Shown here: positions 19,654-30,400 of the stretch, piece by piece
How positions within the stretch are numbered: position 1 is the stretch's first letter
Layout of the letters: every line of letters starts with the position of its first letter
Source of the DNA: Filomicrobium sp.
GTDB lineage: Bacteria > Pseudomonadota > Alphaproteobacteria > Rhizobiales > Hyphomicrobiaceae
Assembly: GCA_017792465.1 (NCBI GenBank)
Contig: CP051234.1
Location: 3,442,501-3,506,500 of the forward strand
Length of the DNA stretch: 64,000 nucleotides
Reading direction: 5' to 3'
Position numbers and translations under genes: made by a program
The notes under the pieces: generated by a model
Seen by the model: the letters and a program-made list of their open reading frames with translations, nothing else
What the model was told of the DNA's origin: nothing
Databases searched by the model: none

Positions 19654-20607
19654 ATGAACAGGCCGGCTGAAGTTTTGGGAGGACAACCAGGGGACGTGGG
19701 CGCAGGCCTTGCGATCGGTCCTGGGGTTGGTGATTTCTTCGCGCTGATGAAGCCGCGCGTGATGTCGCTTGTGATTTTCACGGCGCTCGTCGGGATGCTC
19801 GCCGCACCTGGCAGTCTGCATCCGGTTTTGGGCTTTATCGCGGTGTTGTCGATTGCCGTGGGTGCGGGTGCTTCTGGCGCGCTTAACATGTGGTACGACG
19901 CGGATATCGACCGGCACATGGCGCGCACGGCGGCGCGTCCTATTCCGCGCGGTCTCGTCACCGAAACCGAAGCGCTGACGTTCGGCACTGTCATGGCGGT
20001 GACGTCGGTCCTGACGCTGGGCGTCCTGGTCAACTGGGTTGCCGGTGGTTTGCTGGCGCTGACGATCGCGTTTTACGTTTTCATCTACACGATGTGGCTG
20101 AAGCGCCGGACGCCGCAGAATATCGTGATCGGTGGCGCGTCAGGTGCGTTTCCGCCGATGATCGGCTGGGCCGCTGTGACGGGGAACGTGTCGATTGAAA
20201 GCATCGTCTTGTTCCTGATCATCTTCATGTGGACGCCGCCGCATTTCTGGGCGCTCGCGCTTTACCGTTGCCGCGACTATGAGCGCGTCGGTGTGCCGAT
20301 GCTGCCAGTTGTGGCTGGTCTTCAGGAAACGCGGCGCCAAATCGTGATCTATTCGCTGCTGTTGGTTCCGGTGGCTGCGAGTCCGGCCTTTATCGGCCTG
20401 GGTGGCGTGGTTTACGGCGTGACGTCAGCGGTGCTTGGCGCGATTTTCCTTTGGCTGGCGTTCCGAGTCTATCGCATCACTGAGGGCCGCGAGGCAGACA
20501 AAGCTGCAAAGCAACTGTTTGGATTTTCGATCTTTTACCTGTTCGCGCTGTTTGCTGTTTTGCTCGGTGAGCATTTGGCAGCGCGTCTGGTGCCGCTGTT
20601 GGGTTAA
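19654..20607 (+). CDS. ctaB: heme O synthase (protoheme IX farnesyltransferase)
   Basis: This 317-residue UbiA-family membrane prenyltransferase adds farnesyl to heme B to give heme O, the precursor of heme A for the oxidase. The first Asp-rich motif is clear: [20 protein letters not shown]. The second loop carries [15 protein letters not shown]. The chosen ATG gives the usual start before [17 protein letters not shown]; the longer open frame from 19504 overlaps gap sequence. Confidence 0.93.
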   Translation: MNRPAEVLGGQPGDVGAGLAIGPGVGDFFALMKPRVMSLVIFTALVGMLAAPGSLHPVLGFIAVLSIAVGAGASGALNMWYDADIDRHMARTAARPIPRGLVTETEALTFGTVMAVTSVLTLGVLVNWVAGGLLALTIAFYVFIYTMWLKRRTPQNIVIGGASGAFPPMIGWAAVTGNVSIESIVLFLIIFMWTPPHFWALALYRCRDYERVGVPMLPVVAGLQETRRQIVIYSLLLVPVAASPAFIGLGGVVYGVTSAVLGAIFLWLAFRVYRITEGREADKAAKQLFGFSIFYLFALFAVLLGEHLAARLVPLLG

Positions 20608-20670
20608 GGACTGCGCCCCTAATTCGTCATGGTGCGCACCCCGCAGCATGATGGAAGGGTAGGCAAGAAG

Positions 20671-20862
20671 ATGAGTGAAGAAAAGGACAAGGCACACGTG
20701 AGCCAGGCGGAATTAACGGAAGCTCAAGTCGAAGAACTGCGTCTCAAGCGCCAGAAATTGCGCTCGATTGCGATTGCCGTCGGCTTGGTCCTTCTGGTTG
20801 TTCTGTTCTACGTCGCGACGATTGTCCGCTTGGGCGGCAATGTCTTGAACCGCTCGATTTGA
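20671..20862 (+). CDS. small CoxF-like membrane protein of the oxidase cluster
   Basis: This 63-residue protein has a charged helical N-terminus (AQVEELRLKRQKLRSIAIAV) and one membrane segment (VGLVLLVVLFYVATIVRLGGN). Small proteins of this kind lie between ctaB and ctaG in many Rhizobiales and are called CoxF; the role in oxidase assembly is presumed, not shown. Its ATG is preceded by a weak AAGAAG, and ctaG starts 34 bp downstream. Confidence 0.75.
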   Translation: MSEEKDKAHVSQAELTEAQVEELRLKRQKLRSIAIAVGLVLLVVLFYVATIVRLGGNVLNRSI

Positions 20863-20896
20863 GCTCGGCTGAGGTTTCGAGGAGAGAAGCAAACGC

Positions 20897-21502
20897 ATGA
20901 CGACAGAAGCGTCATCTTCCACGAACGGGCCGGTATCCGCGCGCCATGCGCGGGTGGCGATCATCTGCGCTGCGATCGTTGCGGGTATGGTGGGTTTGTC
21001 GTATGCGGCAGTGCCACTCTACCAGATGTTCTGCCGTACCACCGGTTTCGGCGGTACGACGCAGGTTGCCATTGCTCCTTCTGAAAAGGTGCTCGACCGC
21101 ACGATCGTGATGCGTTTCGACGCCAACATCTCAAAGCAGCTCAAATGGAAGTTCGAGCCAGTCGAAAACAAGTTCGATCTGAGGATCGGTGAAAACCGCA
21201 TCGCGAAATTCCGGGCGACAAACATCTCGGATCACACGACGACGGGGACCGCTTCGTTCAACGTTTCGCCGGAGGCTGCGGGCATCTACTTCAACAAGAT
21301 CGAGTGCTTCTGCTTCACCGAACAGACGTTGAAGCCGGGCGAATCCGTTGAAATGCCCGTCAGCTTCTATGTCGATCCGGAGATGGTCAACGATCCGGAT
21401 GCGAAGCAGATCACCGAGCTGACGTTGTCCTACACGTTCTATCCGGTTAAAGGGGCCGAACACGCCGGCGTCAGCGGCAATGCGCAGAAGTCGGGCGGAT
21501 AG
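20897..21502 (+). CDS. ctaG: cytochrome c oxidase assembly protein CtaG/Cox11
   Basis: This 201-residue Cox11-family copper chaperone delivers copper to the CuB site of subunit I. It has one N-terminal membrane segment and a periplasmic Ig-like domain. The copper-binding CFCF motif appears in IECFCFTEQTLKPGE, and another conserved Cys lies in LYQMFCRTTGFGGT near the membrane. A GGAGAG site precedes the ATG. Confidence 0.95.
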   Translation: MTTEASSSTNGPVSARHARVAIICAAIVAGMVGLSYAAVPLYQMFCRTTGFGGTTQVAIAPSEKVLDRTIVMRFDANISKQLKWKFEPVENKFDLRIGENRIAKFRATNISDHTTTGTASFNVSPEAAGIYFNKIECFCFTEQTLKPGESVEMPVSFYVDPEMVNDPDAKQITELTLSYTFYPVKGAEHAGVSGNAQKSGG

Positions 21503-21608
21503 CATGTATCGCATGACGGAAATGAGCTTGGTCTGAATGAAAAGGAAAATCGGTCCGTGCGGGTGATGCCGGCGTGGATCCGCTAAGAGGGAACTATGGG
21601 AGAGCACA

Positions 21609-22514
21609 ATGGCTGATAGCCACGCAAAACATCACGACTACCATCTTATCGATCCGAGCCCGTGGCCCATCGTAGCGTCCATCGCTGCTTTCGCCACGGC
21701 AATTGGTGCGATCGCCTGGATGCGTACGGCAAAGGACGGCCTGTTCGGTGTTACTGGCCCTTGGCTGTTCCTGATCGGTTTTGTTGCTTTGTCCTTCGTT
21801 GCCGCGGCCTGGTGGGCGGACGTGATCAAGGAATCGAAGCGCGGCGATCATACGCCTGTCGTGCAGCTGCATCTGCGCTACGGCATGATCATGTTCATCG
21901 CTTCGGAAGTGATGTTCTTCGTCGCCTGGTTCTGGGCCTACTTCGATGCCGCATTGTTCCCTGGCGGTTTGCTGCACCCGGAGGGCCTTACGGAGCCAAC
22001 GGGGCTCGTTATGCGCAACGAGCTGACCGGTGGTCATTGGCCGCCGGCTCAATCAGAATATTTCCAGCACACCTTCGACCCGTGGGGGCTGCCGTTCGTC
22101 AACACGCTGATCCTTTTGTTGTCGGGCGTTACGGTGACATGGGCGCACCATGCGCTGCTTGAAAACAAGCGGAGCCAGTTGGTCTACGCTTTGATCATCA
22201 CGGTCGCGCTGGGCATGCTGTTCACGGTTTGCCAGGCCTACGAATACGGTCATGCAGCCTTCTCGTTTGCCGGCCACATCTACGGTTCGACCTTCTTCAT
22301 GGCGACAGGGTTCCATGGCGCTCATGTTATCATCGGGACGATCTTCCTGTTCGTCTGCTTGATCCGTGCGGTGCGCGGGGACTTCACGCCGAAGAAGCAC
22401 TTCGGCTTCGAAGCTGCTGCCTGGTACTGGCACTTCGTTGACGTCGTCTGGCTGTTCTTGTTCGCTTCGATCTACGTCTGGGGTGCTGGCCCAATGGCCG
22501 GCGGCGGACACTAA
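21609..22514 (+). CDS. ctaE: cytochrome c oxidase subunit III
   Basis: This is a 301-residue integral membrane subunit with seven predicted segments. Typical motifs are MIMFIASEVMFFVAWFWAYF, WGLPFVNTLILLLSGVTVTW, GFHGAHVIIGTIFL and the ending YWHFVDVVWLFLFASIYVWG. It stabilises subunit I and its proton uptake. GGGAGAG lies before the ATG. Confidence 0.96.
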   Translation: MADSHAKHHDYHLIDPSPWPIVASIAAFATAIGAIAWMRTAKDGLFGVTGPWLFLIGFVALSFVAAAWWADVIKESKRGDHTPVVQLHLRYGMIMFIASEVMFFVAWFWAYFDAALFPGGLLHPEGLTEPTGLVMRNELTGGHWPPAQSEYFQHTFDPWGLPFVNTLILLLSGVTVTWAHHALLENKRSQLVYALIITVALGMLFTVCQAYEYGHAAFSFAGHIYGSTFFMATGFHGAHVIIGTIFLFVCLIRAVRGDFTPKKHFGFEAAAWYWHFVDVVWLFLFASIYVWGAGPMAGGGH

Positions 22515-22572
22515 GGCGAACGCCAACGAAAGAGGTGCGGGACCAATCGTTTTGCGCCAGAGGTTAAAGACG

Positions 22573-22592
22573 GGGGCGGCCTTTGCCGCCCC
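22573..22592 (+). terminator. hairpin after ctaE, possible weak terminator
   Basis: GGGGCGGC-CTTT-GCCGCCCC is a perfect 8-bp stem, 58 bp after the ctaE stop. Four T's follow only after AAGTCG, so termination may be partial and let some transcription reach the DUF983 and SURF1 genes. Confidence 0.45.
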
Positions 22593-22698
22593 AAGTCGTT
22601 TTCAGCGCCCTGGCATCGACGGTTTGACAATCCGCATTGACCGCGAACGGCGATCGAGGTCATCGAGGCGGTCTTTTTAATGTGCAAGAGGTAAGGCC

Positions 22699-23097
22699 AT
22701 GAACTGGAAGCCGGGGCAGGACAGAGTTGGGCGCGAGAACGACGCGTCGCCGATCTATGCCGGGTTGATGGTGAAGTGCCCGCGATGCGGCAAGGGCTCG
22801 CTCCTGCACCAGTTCTTGAACCTCAGGGATAAATGCTCGGTCTGCGGGCTCGACTACAAGTTCGTCGACACGGGCGATGGTCCGGCAATCTTTGCCATCT
22901 TCATTCTGGGCTTCGTCGTGCTGGGTGGCGCCTTGTGGGTGGAATTCAATTTCGAGCCGCCACTGTGGGTTCACGCCGTGCTATGGGGCGTCGTCACGCC
23001 GATCCTCGCGATTGGGCTTCTGAGGGTTTTGAAAGCAACGCTGATTGCCTTGCAGTATTACCACCGCGCCGAGGAGGGGCGGCTGCACAAGGATTGA
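22699..23097 (+). CDS. DUF983 family zinc-ribbon membrane protein
   Basis: This 132-residue protein has an N-terminal Cys4 zinc-ribbon (KCPRCGKGSLL, then DKCSVCGLDY) and two membrane segments (FAIFILGFVVLGGALWVEF and LWGVVTPILAIGLLRVL). The family regularly sits between ctaE and surf1 in alphaproteobacteria and is thought to be linked to oxidase biogenesis; no activity is established. GAGGTAAGG precedes the ATG. Confidence 0.85.
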   Translation: MNWKPGQDRVGRENDASPIYAGLMVKCPRCGKGSLLHQFLNLRDKCSVCGLDYKFVDTGDGPAIFAIFILGFVVLGGALWVEFNFEPPLWVHAVLWGVVTPILAIGLLRVLKATLIALQYYHRAEEGRLHKD

Positions 23098-23190
23098 TGC
23101 TGTTTGCATGGCGTTCTTTGGTGGCCAATTATTTGGTGTCGCCGAAGGATCCAGGACCATCGCGAATGAAACTCAGTTTGGTTCTTCTTG

Positions 23191-23955
23191 ATGCTTGTTA
23201 GGTTGTCGCGCGCGGGTCTTTTGTGGCCGAGTGTTTTGAGCCTCATCGGGCTTGCCATCCTCATCGGTCTTGGCAGTTGGCAGATGTCGCGCAAGGCGGA
23301 AAAGGAACGCCTGATTGCGCAGATCGATGCGCGGCGTTTGGGTGCGCCGGTCGCGCTTGCCAATATCGCTTCAACGACAGATCTGGACAAAATCGACTAT
23401 CAGCGCGTGACGGTCAGCGGCACCTTCATCGAGGGGGCGGCCAAGTTTTATTATGCGCCCGACGCGCGGCTGGGTCCGGGCTACGACGTCTATGAGCCTC
23501 TGGAATATGCGCCGCGCAAGGTGGTGTGGGTCAATCGCGGATACATCCCCGAAGCGCTGAAGGATGAGCCCGCGAAATGGGAGAGCTCTGCTCCGGTGGA
23601 GATCTCGGGGCATGTGCGTTTGCCGGCGCATCCGGGAAGTTTTACCCCGCCTAACGATCCGGCCAAGAACATCTGGTATTGGCGTGATGTCGAAGGCATG
23701 CAGAGGTCTGCATTCGGGGCGTCTGAAGGGCCGCAAATCGAGGCGGCGCCATTCTTTGTCGTTGCGGAGGCTGAGGATGGTCAGACGCCGGCCGATCAAT
23801 GGCCGCGTCCGGGCGTATCGAAGCTCGAAATCTTCAATAAGCACCTCGAATATGCGCTCACGTGGTACGGCCTGGCTTTGACGCTGTTGGGCGTTTACGC
23901 GACTTTTGCGTGGACGCGGCTGGCGAAATCGTCCGAGCGGGGCGAAGAGGCTTAA
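23191..23955 (+). CDS. SURF1 family cytochrome oxidase assembly factor
   Basis: This 254-residue Surf1/Shy1 homologue is thought to help heme a insertion into subunit I. The two membrane segments at the ends are clear (SVLSLIGLAILIGLGSWQM and WYGLALTLLGVYATFAW). The body has family marks such as YQRVTVSGTF, VWVNRGYIP and a final EIFNKHLEYALTWYG. A TTG three bases upstream is an alternative start. Confidence 0.9.
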   Translation: MLVRLSRAGLLWPSVLSLIGLAILIGLGSWQMSRKAEKERLIAQIDARRLGAPVALANIASTTDLDKIDYQRVTVSGTFIEGAAKFYYAPDARLGPGYDVYEPLEYAPRKVVWVNRGYIPEALKDEPAKWESSAPVEISGHVRLPAHPGSFTPPNDPAKNIWYWRDVEGMQRSAFGASEGPQIEAAPFFVVAEAEDGQTPADQWPRPGVSKLEIFNKHLEYALTWYGLALTLLGVYATFAWTRLAKSSERGEEA

Positions 23956-24154
23956 AATCCGCCCATTTGTCGCCATCCAAATGCATTCAGTACCTTGTTG
24001 TCAGGCCCGCACCAGACTAGGTTGCCGCTCAGTTTGTGGGGTTTGATGCGTCTTTGAGCGACGGGACTGTCAGTGGACTGCCTGATCCGATCGAACACCG
24101 CTTAGGGCAGGCTCGCCCCGTCCTTTCAAGGTCTCATCTTCAAGCATTTGAGAA

Positions 24155-25570
24155 TTGCCGTTGGAATACGTTTCGACACGGGGTGAAGCCCCAAAGCTCA
24201 ATTTCGAAGAAGTGCTGCTGGCAGGGCTGGCGCGCGATGGCGGGCTTTATGTTCCAGAAAGCTGGCCGAGCTTCACGCCTGAGAAGATCGCAGGCTTCGC
24301 GGGGCTGCCGTTCGACCAGTTGGCCGTCGAAGTGATCCTTCCTTATGTCGGCAATTCGGTCGGTCGCGCGGCGCTGTCGGATATGGCGGCATCGGCTTAT
24401 GGCACTTTCTCGCATGCCGCCGTGACGCCGCTTGTGCAGATCGCGCCCAACCGTTTCGTGCTTGAACTGTTTCGCGGACCGACGCTGGCGTTCAAGGATG
24501 TCGCCATGCAGCTTCTGGCGCGGCTGATGAACCATGTGCTGCAAAAGCGCGGAGCCCGAGCGACGATTGTCGGCGCCACTTCCGGCGACACGGGCGGAGC
24601 GGCCATCGAAGCGTTTCGCGGCGCCTCCAATGTCGATGTCTATATCCTGTTCCCGGAAGGCCGGGTGTCGGATGTGCAGCGGCGCATGATGACGACGCCG
24701 ACGGAGAGCAACGTCCATGCCGTTGCCGTTCGCGGGACGTTCGATGACTGCCAGGCGCTCGTCAAGGGCATGTTCAATAACCACGCCTTTCGTGATCGCA
24801 TCGGACTATCGGGCGTCAACTCGATCAACTGGGCGCGCATCGTCGCTCAGATCACCTATTATTTCGCCGGGGCTGTCGCGCTTGGTGCGCCGCATCGGAA
24901 GATCGCGTTCTCGGTGCCGACTGGGAATTTCGGCGACATCTTCGCAGGCTATGCCGCGAGGCGGATGGGGCTGCCGATCGACCGGCTTGTTATTGCGTCG
25001 AACGAGAACGATATCCTGCCAAGAACGCTCAACAGCGGTGCTTATGAAATGCGCGGTGTCGTGGCGACGACGTCGCCGTCGATGGATATCCAGATTTCCT
25101 CGAACTTCGAGCGCTATCTGTTTGAAGCTTCCGGCCGCGATGCCGGGCTGATCCGCCGTTTGATGGATCACCTCAAGCAGTCGGGTCGCTTTGAGCTAGA
25201 GGGCAAGGTTGCCAAAGCCATGCGTGGGGAATTCCAGGCGGCTGCGGCGAGCGAAGACGAAGTTGCCGGCGCAATCAAAAGGGTTCTGGCGAGTTCTGGC
25301 TATCTTATCGAGCCGCATACGGCTTGCGGTGTGCACGCCTTCGATGCGTGCGGCAATGGCGGGGCAGGAGAAGTTCCAGAAGTTGTTCTTTCGACGGCAC
25401 ATCCAGCGAAATTCCCGGATGCAATCGAAGAGATTACCGGCGTGCGACCCGGGCTGCCTGCTTCTTTGAGTTATTTAATGACCGATCCGGAGCGTTTCGA
25501 AGTGCTCGACAACGACCAAGCGGTCGTCGAAGCTTATGTCGAGGAAACCGGGCGCGCGGCGTCGGCATAG
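24155..25570 (+). CDS. thrC: threonine synthase
   Basis: This 471-residue PLP enzyme makes threonine from O-phosphohomoserine; its partner homoserine kinase is encoded at 34.9-35.8 kb. The start YVSTRGEAPKLNFEEVLLAG is typical of type-2 ThrC. The PLP lysine is in TLAFKDVAMQ and the phosphate-binding loop is GATSGDTGGAA. No ATG is available: the frame begins with TTG at 24155, and a second TTG at 24161 has a better-placed GAGA site, so the protein may be two residues shorter. It stops 12 bp before the peptidase gene. Confidence 0.95.
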   Translation: MPLEYVSTRGEAPKLNFEEVLLAGLARDGGLYVPESWPSFTPEKIAGFAGLPFDQLAVEVILPYVGNSVGRAALSDMAASAYGTFSHAAVTPLVQIAPNRFVLELFRGPTLAFKDVAMQLLARLMNHVLQKRGARATIVGATSGDTGGAAIEAFRGASNVDVYILFPEGRVSDVQRRMMTTPTESNVHAVAVRGTFDDCQALVKGMFNNHAFRDRIGLSGVNSINWARIVAQITYYFAGAVALGAPHRKIAFSVPTGNFGDIFAGYAARRMGLPIDRLVIASNENDILPRTLNSGAYEMRGVVATTSPSMDIQISSNFERYLFEASGRDAGLIRRLMDHLKQSGRFELEGKVAKAMRGEFQAAAASEDEVAGAIKRVLASSGYLIEPHTACGVHAFDACGNGGAGEVPEVVLSTAHPAKFPDAIEEITGVRPGLPASLSYLMTDPERFEVLDNDQAVVEAYVEETGRAASA

Positions 25571-25582
25571 ATAAGGACCTTG

Positions 25583-26878
25583 ATGACAAGTCAGATTACC
25601 ACGCTTGCCAATGGACTTCGCGTCGTCACCGATGAGATGCCGCATCTGGAGACGGTGTCGCTTGGCGCATGGGTCGGTGTTGGCGCGCGGCATGATCCGG
25701 CTCCCGTCAACGGCATCGCGCATTTCCTTGAGCACATGGCGTTCAAGGGAACAGCCAAGCGTTCGGCACGGGATATCGCCGAAGAGATCGAGACGATCGG
25801 TGGGGACATCAACGCGGCCACTTCGCTTGAGACGACAGCTTATTACGCGCGCGTCCTGAAAGGCGACGAAGCGACCGCGCTCGATGTCCTCTCGGATATT
25901 TTGCACAATTCGCTCTTCGACGAGACGGAGCTGCGACGCGAACGCGATGTCATTTTGCAGGAGATCGCGGGCAGTCAGGATAGTCCCGATGACGTCGTCT
26001 ACGATCTGGCGCAAGAAGCAGCTTTTCCCGAACAGCCTTTGGGCCGGACAATTCTTGGAACGCCTGCAACCGTCGAGGCGATCTCGCCGGACAGTTTGCG
26101 GACCTATCTCAATCAGCGCTACGTCCCGGCGAATATGATCGTGAGTGCTGCCGGCGGCGTCGAGCACCAGCGGTTGGTCGAATTGGCTGAACAGCACTTC
26201 GGGGCCCCGGGTGGTCCAGGCGGCGAAGCGCGGGCCAATGGCGAGGATGAGGAGCCCGTTGCTAAATATGTCGGCGGTGCTGTCGCCTCGTCGCGTCCGT
26301 TTGAGCAGTGCCACGTGGTTTTCGGGTTCGAGGGACCGAAGTATGGCTCAGCGGACTATTATGCGTCGCAGGTTCTGTCGGGTTTGCTTGGCGGTGGAAT
26401 GTCCTCAAGACTTTTCCAGGAAGCGCGCGAAAAGCGGGGCTTATGCTATTCTGTCTATTCGACGGCCTGGGGGCTCAGCGATACCGGCGTCTTTGCGGTT
26501 CATGCCGCGACCGGTCGCGAACTTGCCAAAGACCTGCTCGATGTGTTGAGCGGGGAAATCTTCAGGCTCGCGGGTGAAGAACCCAGACCGGAAGAAGTGC
26601 AGCGGGCGAAAGCTCAGCTGAAGGCCGGGCTGATGATGGGGCTGGAAAGTTCGGCTGTGCGTGCCGAACAGATGGCGCGGCAGCTTGCAGGTCATGGCCG
26701 GCTGATCGAAAAGGCGGAGTTGATCGAGAAGGTCGAAAAGGTCACGCCCGCCGATGTTCAAAGGCTGCTGCGGACGATGGTCCTTAGAGGTCCGACGGTT
26801 GCTATCGTTGGGGCCGGGGGCAAGTCCAAAGAGCTTGCCGAGCGCAGCCGTGAGGCATTTCAAGCCGCTGCGGCGTAA
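25583..26878 (+). CDS. M16 family zinc peptidase (mitochondrial processing peptidase-like)
   Basis: This 431-residue pitrilysin-family protein has the inverted zinc motif HFLEH in GIAHFLEHMAFKGT near residue 50, and ETTAYYARVLK and ERDVILQEIAG further on. Alphaproteobacterial members are the closest bacterial relatives of the beta subunit of mitochondrial processing peptidase; the natural substrate is unknown. The Gly-rich loop region SGLLGGGMSSRLFQEAREKRGLCY is intact. AAGGA precedes the ATG. Confidence 0.93.
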   Translation: MTSQITTLANGLRVVTDEMPHLETVSLGAWVGVGARHDPAPVNGIAHFLEHMAFKGTAKRSARDIAEEIETIGGDINAATSLETTAYYARVLKGDEATALDVLSDILHNSLFDETELRRERDVILQEIAGSQDSPDDVVYDLAQEAAFPEQPLGRTILGTPATVEAISPDSLRTYLNQRYVPANMIVSAAGGVEHQRLVELAEQHFGAPGGPGGEARANGEDEEPVAKYVGGAVASSRPFEQCHVVFGFEGPKYGSADYYASQVLSGLLGGGMSSRLFQEAREKRGLCYSVYSTAWGLSDTGVFAVHAATGRELAKDLLDVLSGEIFRLAGEEPRPEEVQRAKAQLKAGLMMGLESSAVRAEQMARQLAGHGRLIEKAELIEKVEKVTPADVQRLLRTMVLRGPTVAIVGAGGKSKELAERSREAFQAAAA

Positions 26879-26892
26879 CTGGAGGGCTTTCG

Positions 26893-27489
26893 GTGGCATT
26901 CCTGCGGCCGACTGCGGAAAAAGAAAGCTCTTTGCCACTGATTGGGGGGCGGGTTGTGCTGCGCCCGCTCATTCTCGACGATTACGGTGCCTGGTCGGAT
27001 TTGCGGGCGAATAGCCGCCAGCACCTGGAGCCGTGGGAGCCCGAATGGCGCCAGGATGAGCTTTGGAAGAGTTCATTTCGCCGACGCGTTAGGCATTACC
27101 AGCGCGAAGCACGCGAAGATCTCGGCTACGCCTTCGGCATTTTTGATCGTGACGGGGTCCTGCTTGGGGGCGCGACGCTGGGCAATGTGCGCCGCGGCGT
27201 GATGCAGTGCGCCACGCTGGGCTACTGGCTGGGCCAGCCGTTTATTGGCCAGGGCTATATGACCGAATCTGTGCGCACAATTATCCCCCATGCTTTTGGT
27301 CAGTTGCGACTGCATCGACTTGAAGCTGCCTCTATGCCGTCCAATACAGCGTCAATAAAGGTTCTTGAGAGGACGGGATTCGTGCAAGAGGGCTTGGCGC
27401 GACGCTATCTCAAGATAAGCGGATCGTGGCAGGATCACATGCGATTCGCGCTCTTGGCCGAAGACGTTGATCAGGAGACTGACGCTTAA
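26893..27489 (+). CDS. GNAT N-acetyltransferase, RimJ-like
   Basis: This 198-residue cytoplasmic acetyltransferase of the RimJ/RimL type has LRPLILDDYGAWSDLR at the start, the acetyl-CoA region GYWLGQPFIGQGYMTESVRTI, and the closing EAASMPSNTASIKVLERTGFVQEG. RimJ acetylates the N-terminus of ribosomal protein S5; the target here is inferred only. The start is GTG with GGAGG in front. Its stop shares a base with the start of the GGDEF/EAL gene. Confidence 0.88.
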   Translation: MAFLRPTAEKESSLPLIGGRVVLRPLILDDYGAWSDLRANSRQHLEPWEPEWRQDELWKSSFRRRVRHYQREAREDLGYAFGIFDRDGVLLGGATLGNVRRGVMQCATLGYWLGQPFIGQGYMTESVRTIIPHAFGQLRLHRLEAASMPSNTASIKVLERTGFVQEGLARRYLKISGSWQDHMRFALLAEDVDQETDA

Positions 27490-30400
27490 TGGACCATCAG
27501 CACCGCGAGGAAGGGGCGAAACGGCTCCGCGCGGAATGGGTGCATGTACGCATGGCCCTTTGCTTTGCTGTGGCTGTTTTCGCGTTTTTCATGCAACTTG
27601 GCTCGGCCTACGCGCTCAAGCCGATCGTCGTCAATCCCCGCTCAGACGTTATCGAAGTCACCTCGCGCGGCGAGATCTGGGATAACCGGGGCGACAGCCT
27701 GCAGGTGGAAACGGCCGCCGGGCTTGATGGCGTCATCGGACGCATGGACGTCAAGGCGACGACGCCGGGCACAAATCCCAACTGGATTGTCTTCGCTCTC
27801 ACCAACAGGACCGACCGCCATATCGAGCGCTGGCTGACGGCGGATCGCTACAACAGCATCGGTTCGGGTGCGGTTTGGCCGGACCTCGATGCCAGCCGGA
27901 TTGCCGCCGTGACGCCTTCGATCGGGTTCGTGCCCGAGCGGGTCAAGAGCGACAGGGCTGATGTTTTCCGGATCACGCTGGAGCCCGGACAGACGATTAC
28001 GTTCGTCGCTGAACTGTCGTCAGAGCGGTTTTCGCGAATATTTCTGTGGAAACCATTGGCCTACGAATTGAAGGTTCGCGAGCGCCAGCTCTTCAACGGC
28101 GTGCTTCTCGGACTGACCGGATTGATGGCTATCTTTTTGACCGCGATCTTTGCGGCCAACCACAAAGCGATCTTCCCGACGGCGGCCCTCTTTGCATGGT
28201 GCGTGCTTGTCTATCTGTGCGTCGATTTCGGCTTCTTCCATAAGCTGTTCAACCTTCGGCCCGAAGACAACGCCGTCTACAGGGCCGCGGGCGAAGCCTC
28301 GATAGCAGCCAGTCTCGTCATCTTCCTCTTCACCTTTTTGAGGCTAGGTCTCAGTCATGGCATTGTGCGCATGCTCTTTGGCGTTTGGATGCTGGCGCAG
28401 CTGGCGTTGATCGCCGTCGCTGTCGTTGACCCCAGATTGTCGGCGACGTTTGCGCGCTTGTCTTTCCTGCTGATCGGTGGTGCTGGTGCGGCGATCGTGT
28501 TGTTCCTGGCCGTCCGCGGGCAGGACCGTGCGATGTCGATCATTCCGACTTGGATCTTGTTCCTGGTCTGGATCTTTGCGACAGCGGTGACGCTGACCGG
28601 ACGGATGTCGGGCGATATCGTCGTTGCCGGGCTTGCAGCCGGGCTCGTGCTGGTTGTTGTTCTGATCGGCTTTACGGTGACGCAGTTTGCGTTCCGCTCG
28701 CTGGAACCGACCTATGGCGCTGCTCCCAACGAACAGCAGTTGCGGGCTCTTGCCGTCGATGGCGTTGGCGCGGCGACCTGGGAATGGAGCGCGCGCCGCG
28801 ATGAGATCAAAGTCGGTTCGGTTCTTGAAGCGCAGCTCGGGCTGAACCACGGCGAGCTCTCGACTAAGGTCGACGATTTTCTCGAATACGTTCAAGAGGG
28901 CGACCGCGACCGGTTCCGGCTGGTTCTGTGGTCGATCAAGGAACGCTCAGGTGGGCGGATCCGCATCGAGTTTCGTATGCGCCATGCCGACAATACCTAC
29001 CGCTGGTATGAGCTTGAAGCCGCGAGTATCGAGACTTCGGACCGTCGCAACGTGCGTTGTGTCGGCTTGATGCGCGATATCACCGACACCAAGCGGACGC
29101 ATGAGCGCTTGCTGCAGGATGCCGTTAACTGCCGGGTCACGAACCTGCCGAACCGCGAACTCTTCATCGACAGGCTCGCGGTCGCCAGTCAGCGGGCCAA
29201 GGCGGAAGACGCGATCCGGCCGACGGTGATCTTCATCGACCTCGACCGGTTCCGTAGCGTCAACCAGAACCTCGGTCCGGTTGTCGGCGACAGCTTGCTG
29301 GTGACGACGGCACGGCGGTTGAAACGTCACCTGGGAGAGAATGATACGCTGGCGCGGATTGCCGGCGATCAGTTTGCGATCCTGCTCCTCAACCAACAGG
29401 ACCCGCGCGAGCTGGCGGCGCTGGCGGAGACCATCCGCAGATCTTTGAGGGCGCCGATCAAGATTGCCGGGCAGGACGTGATCTTGACGGGGTCGCTGGG
29501 GATCGCGGTTTACGATGGGGATGAGACAACGCCCGACGCGCTTCTCAAAGGTGCTGAGATCGCGATGTACCGGGCCAAGCGCAAAGGTGCTGACCGGATC
29601 GAGTTGTTCCAGCCGGCGATGCTGACCGAGAGCGGCGGGGCGTCGAGCGAAGAACTGGAACTGCGCAAGGCCATCGAGAGCGGGCAGCTGAGCGTTCTTT
29701 ATCAACCGATCGTTTATCTGCCGACCGAAGAGCTGGCCGGTTTCGAGGCCGTTTTGAGCTGGGCGCGGCCGAAGATGAAACCGCTCGGACACGCCGCCAT
29801 CATCGAGATTGCCGAACGCGGAGATCTGATCCGCAAGGTGGGTGGTTTCCTTCTGACGACGGCGATGGAAACGGCGAAGTCCTGGCAGACGATGTTGCCG
29901 CGCTCGGAGGCGCCGTTGTTCGTCAGCGTCAATATCTCGAACCGGCAGATGTTCCGGCCGGAGATCGTCGAAGAGTGGCGGCAGATTATTCGCCGCAACA
30001 TCGTTCCGCAGGAGTCGATCCGGCTGGAAGTGTCTGAAACGCTGGCGATGGAGAATCCCGAGCGCGCCATCGAAATGATGCGCGTATTGGAGGCGGCCGG
30101 GTCGGAGCTCGTCATCGATGAATTCGGTGGCGGCTATTCGTCGGTGAGCTATTTGCAACGGTTCCCTGCCGGGACGCTGAAGATTAATACCTCGATCGTG
30201 CAGGCGGGGACGACGGGCGAAGGCGATGGCGATGCGGTCATCCGTTCGATTGCTTCGATGGCGCACGAACTGGGTAAACGGGTGCTGGCCGAAGGCGTCG
30301 AGATCGAGGATGACGTCATCTTCCTCAGGGCGATTGGCTGCGAATATGGCCAGGGGCTCTACTATGGCGAGCCGATGCCTGACACCGATGTCGCCGACCT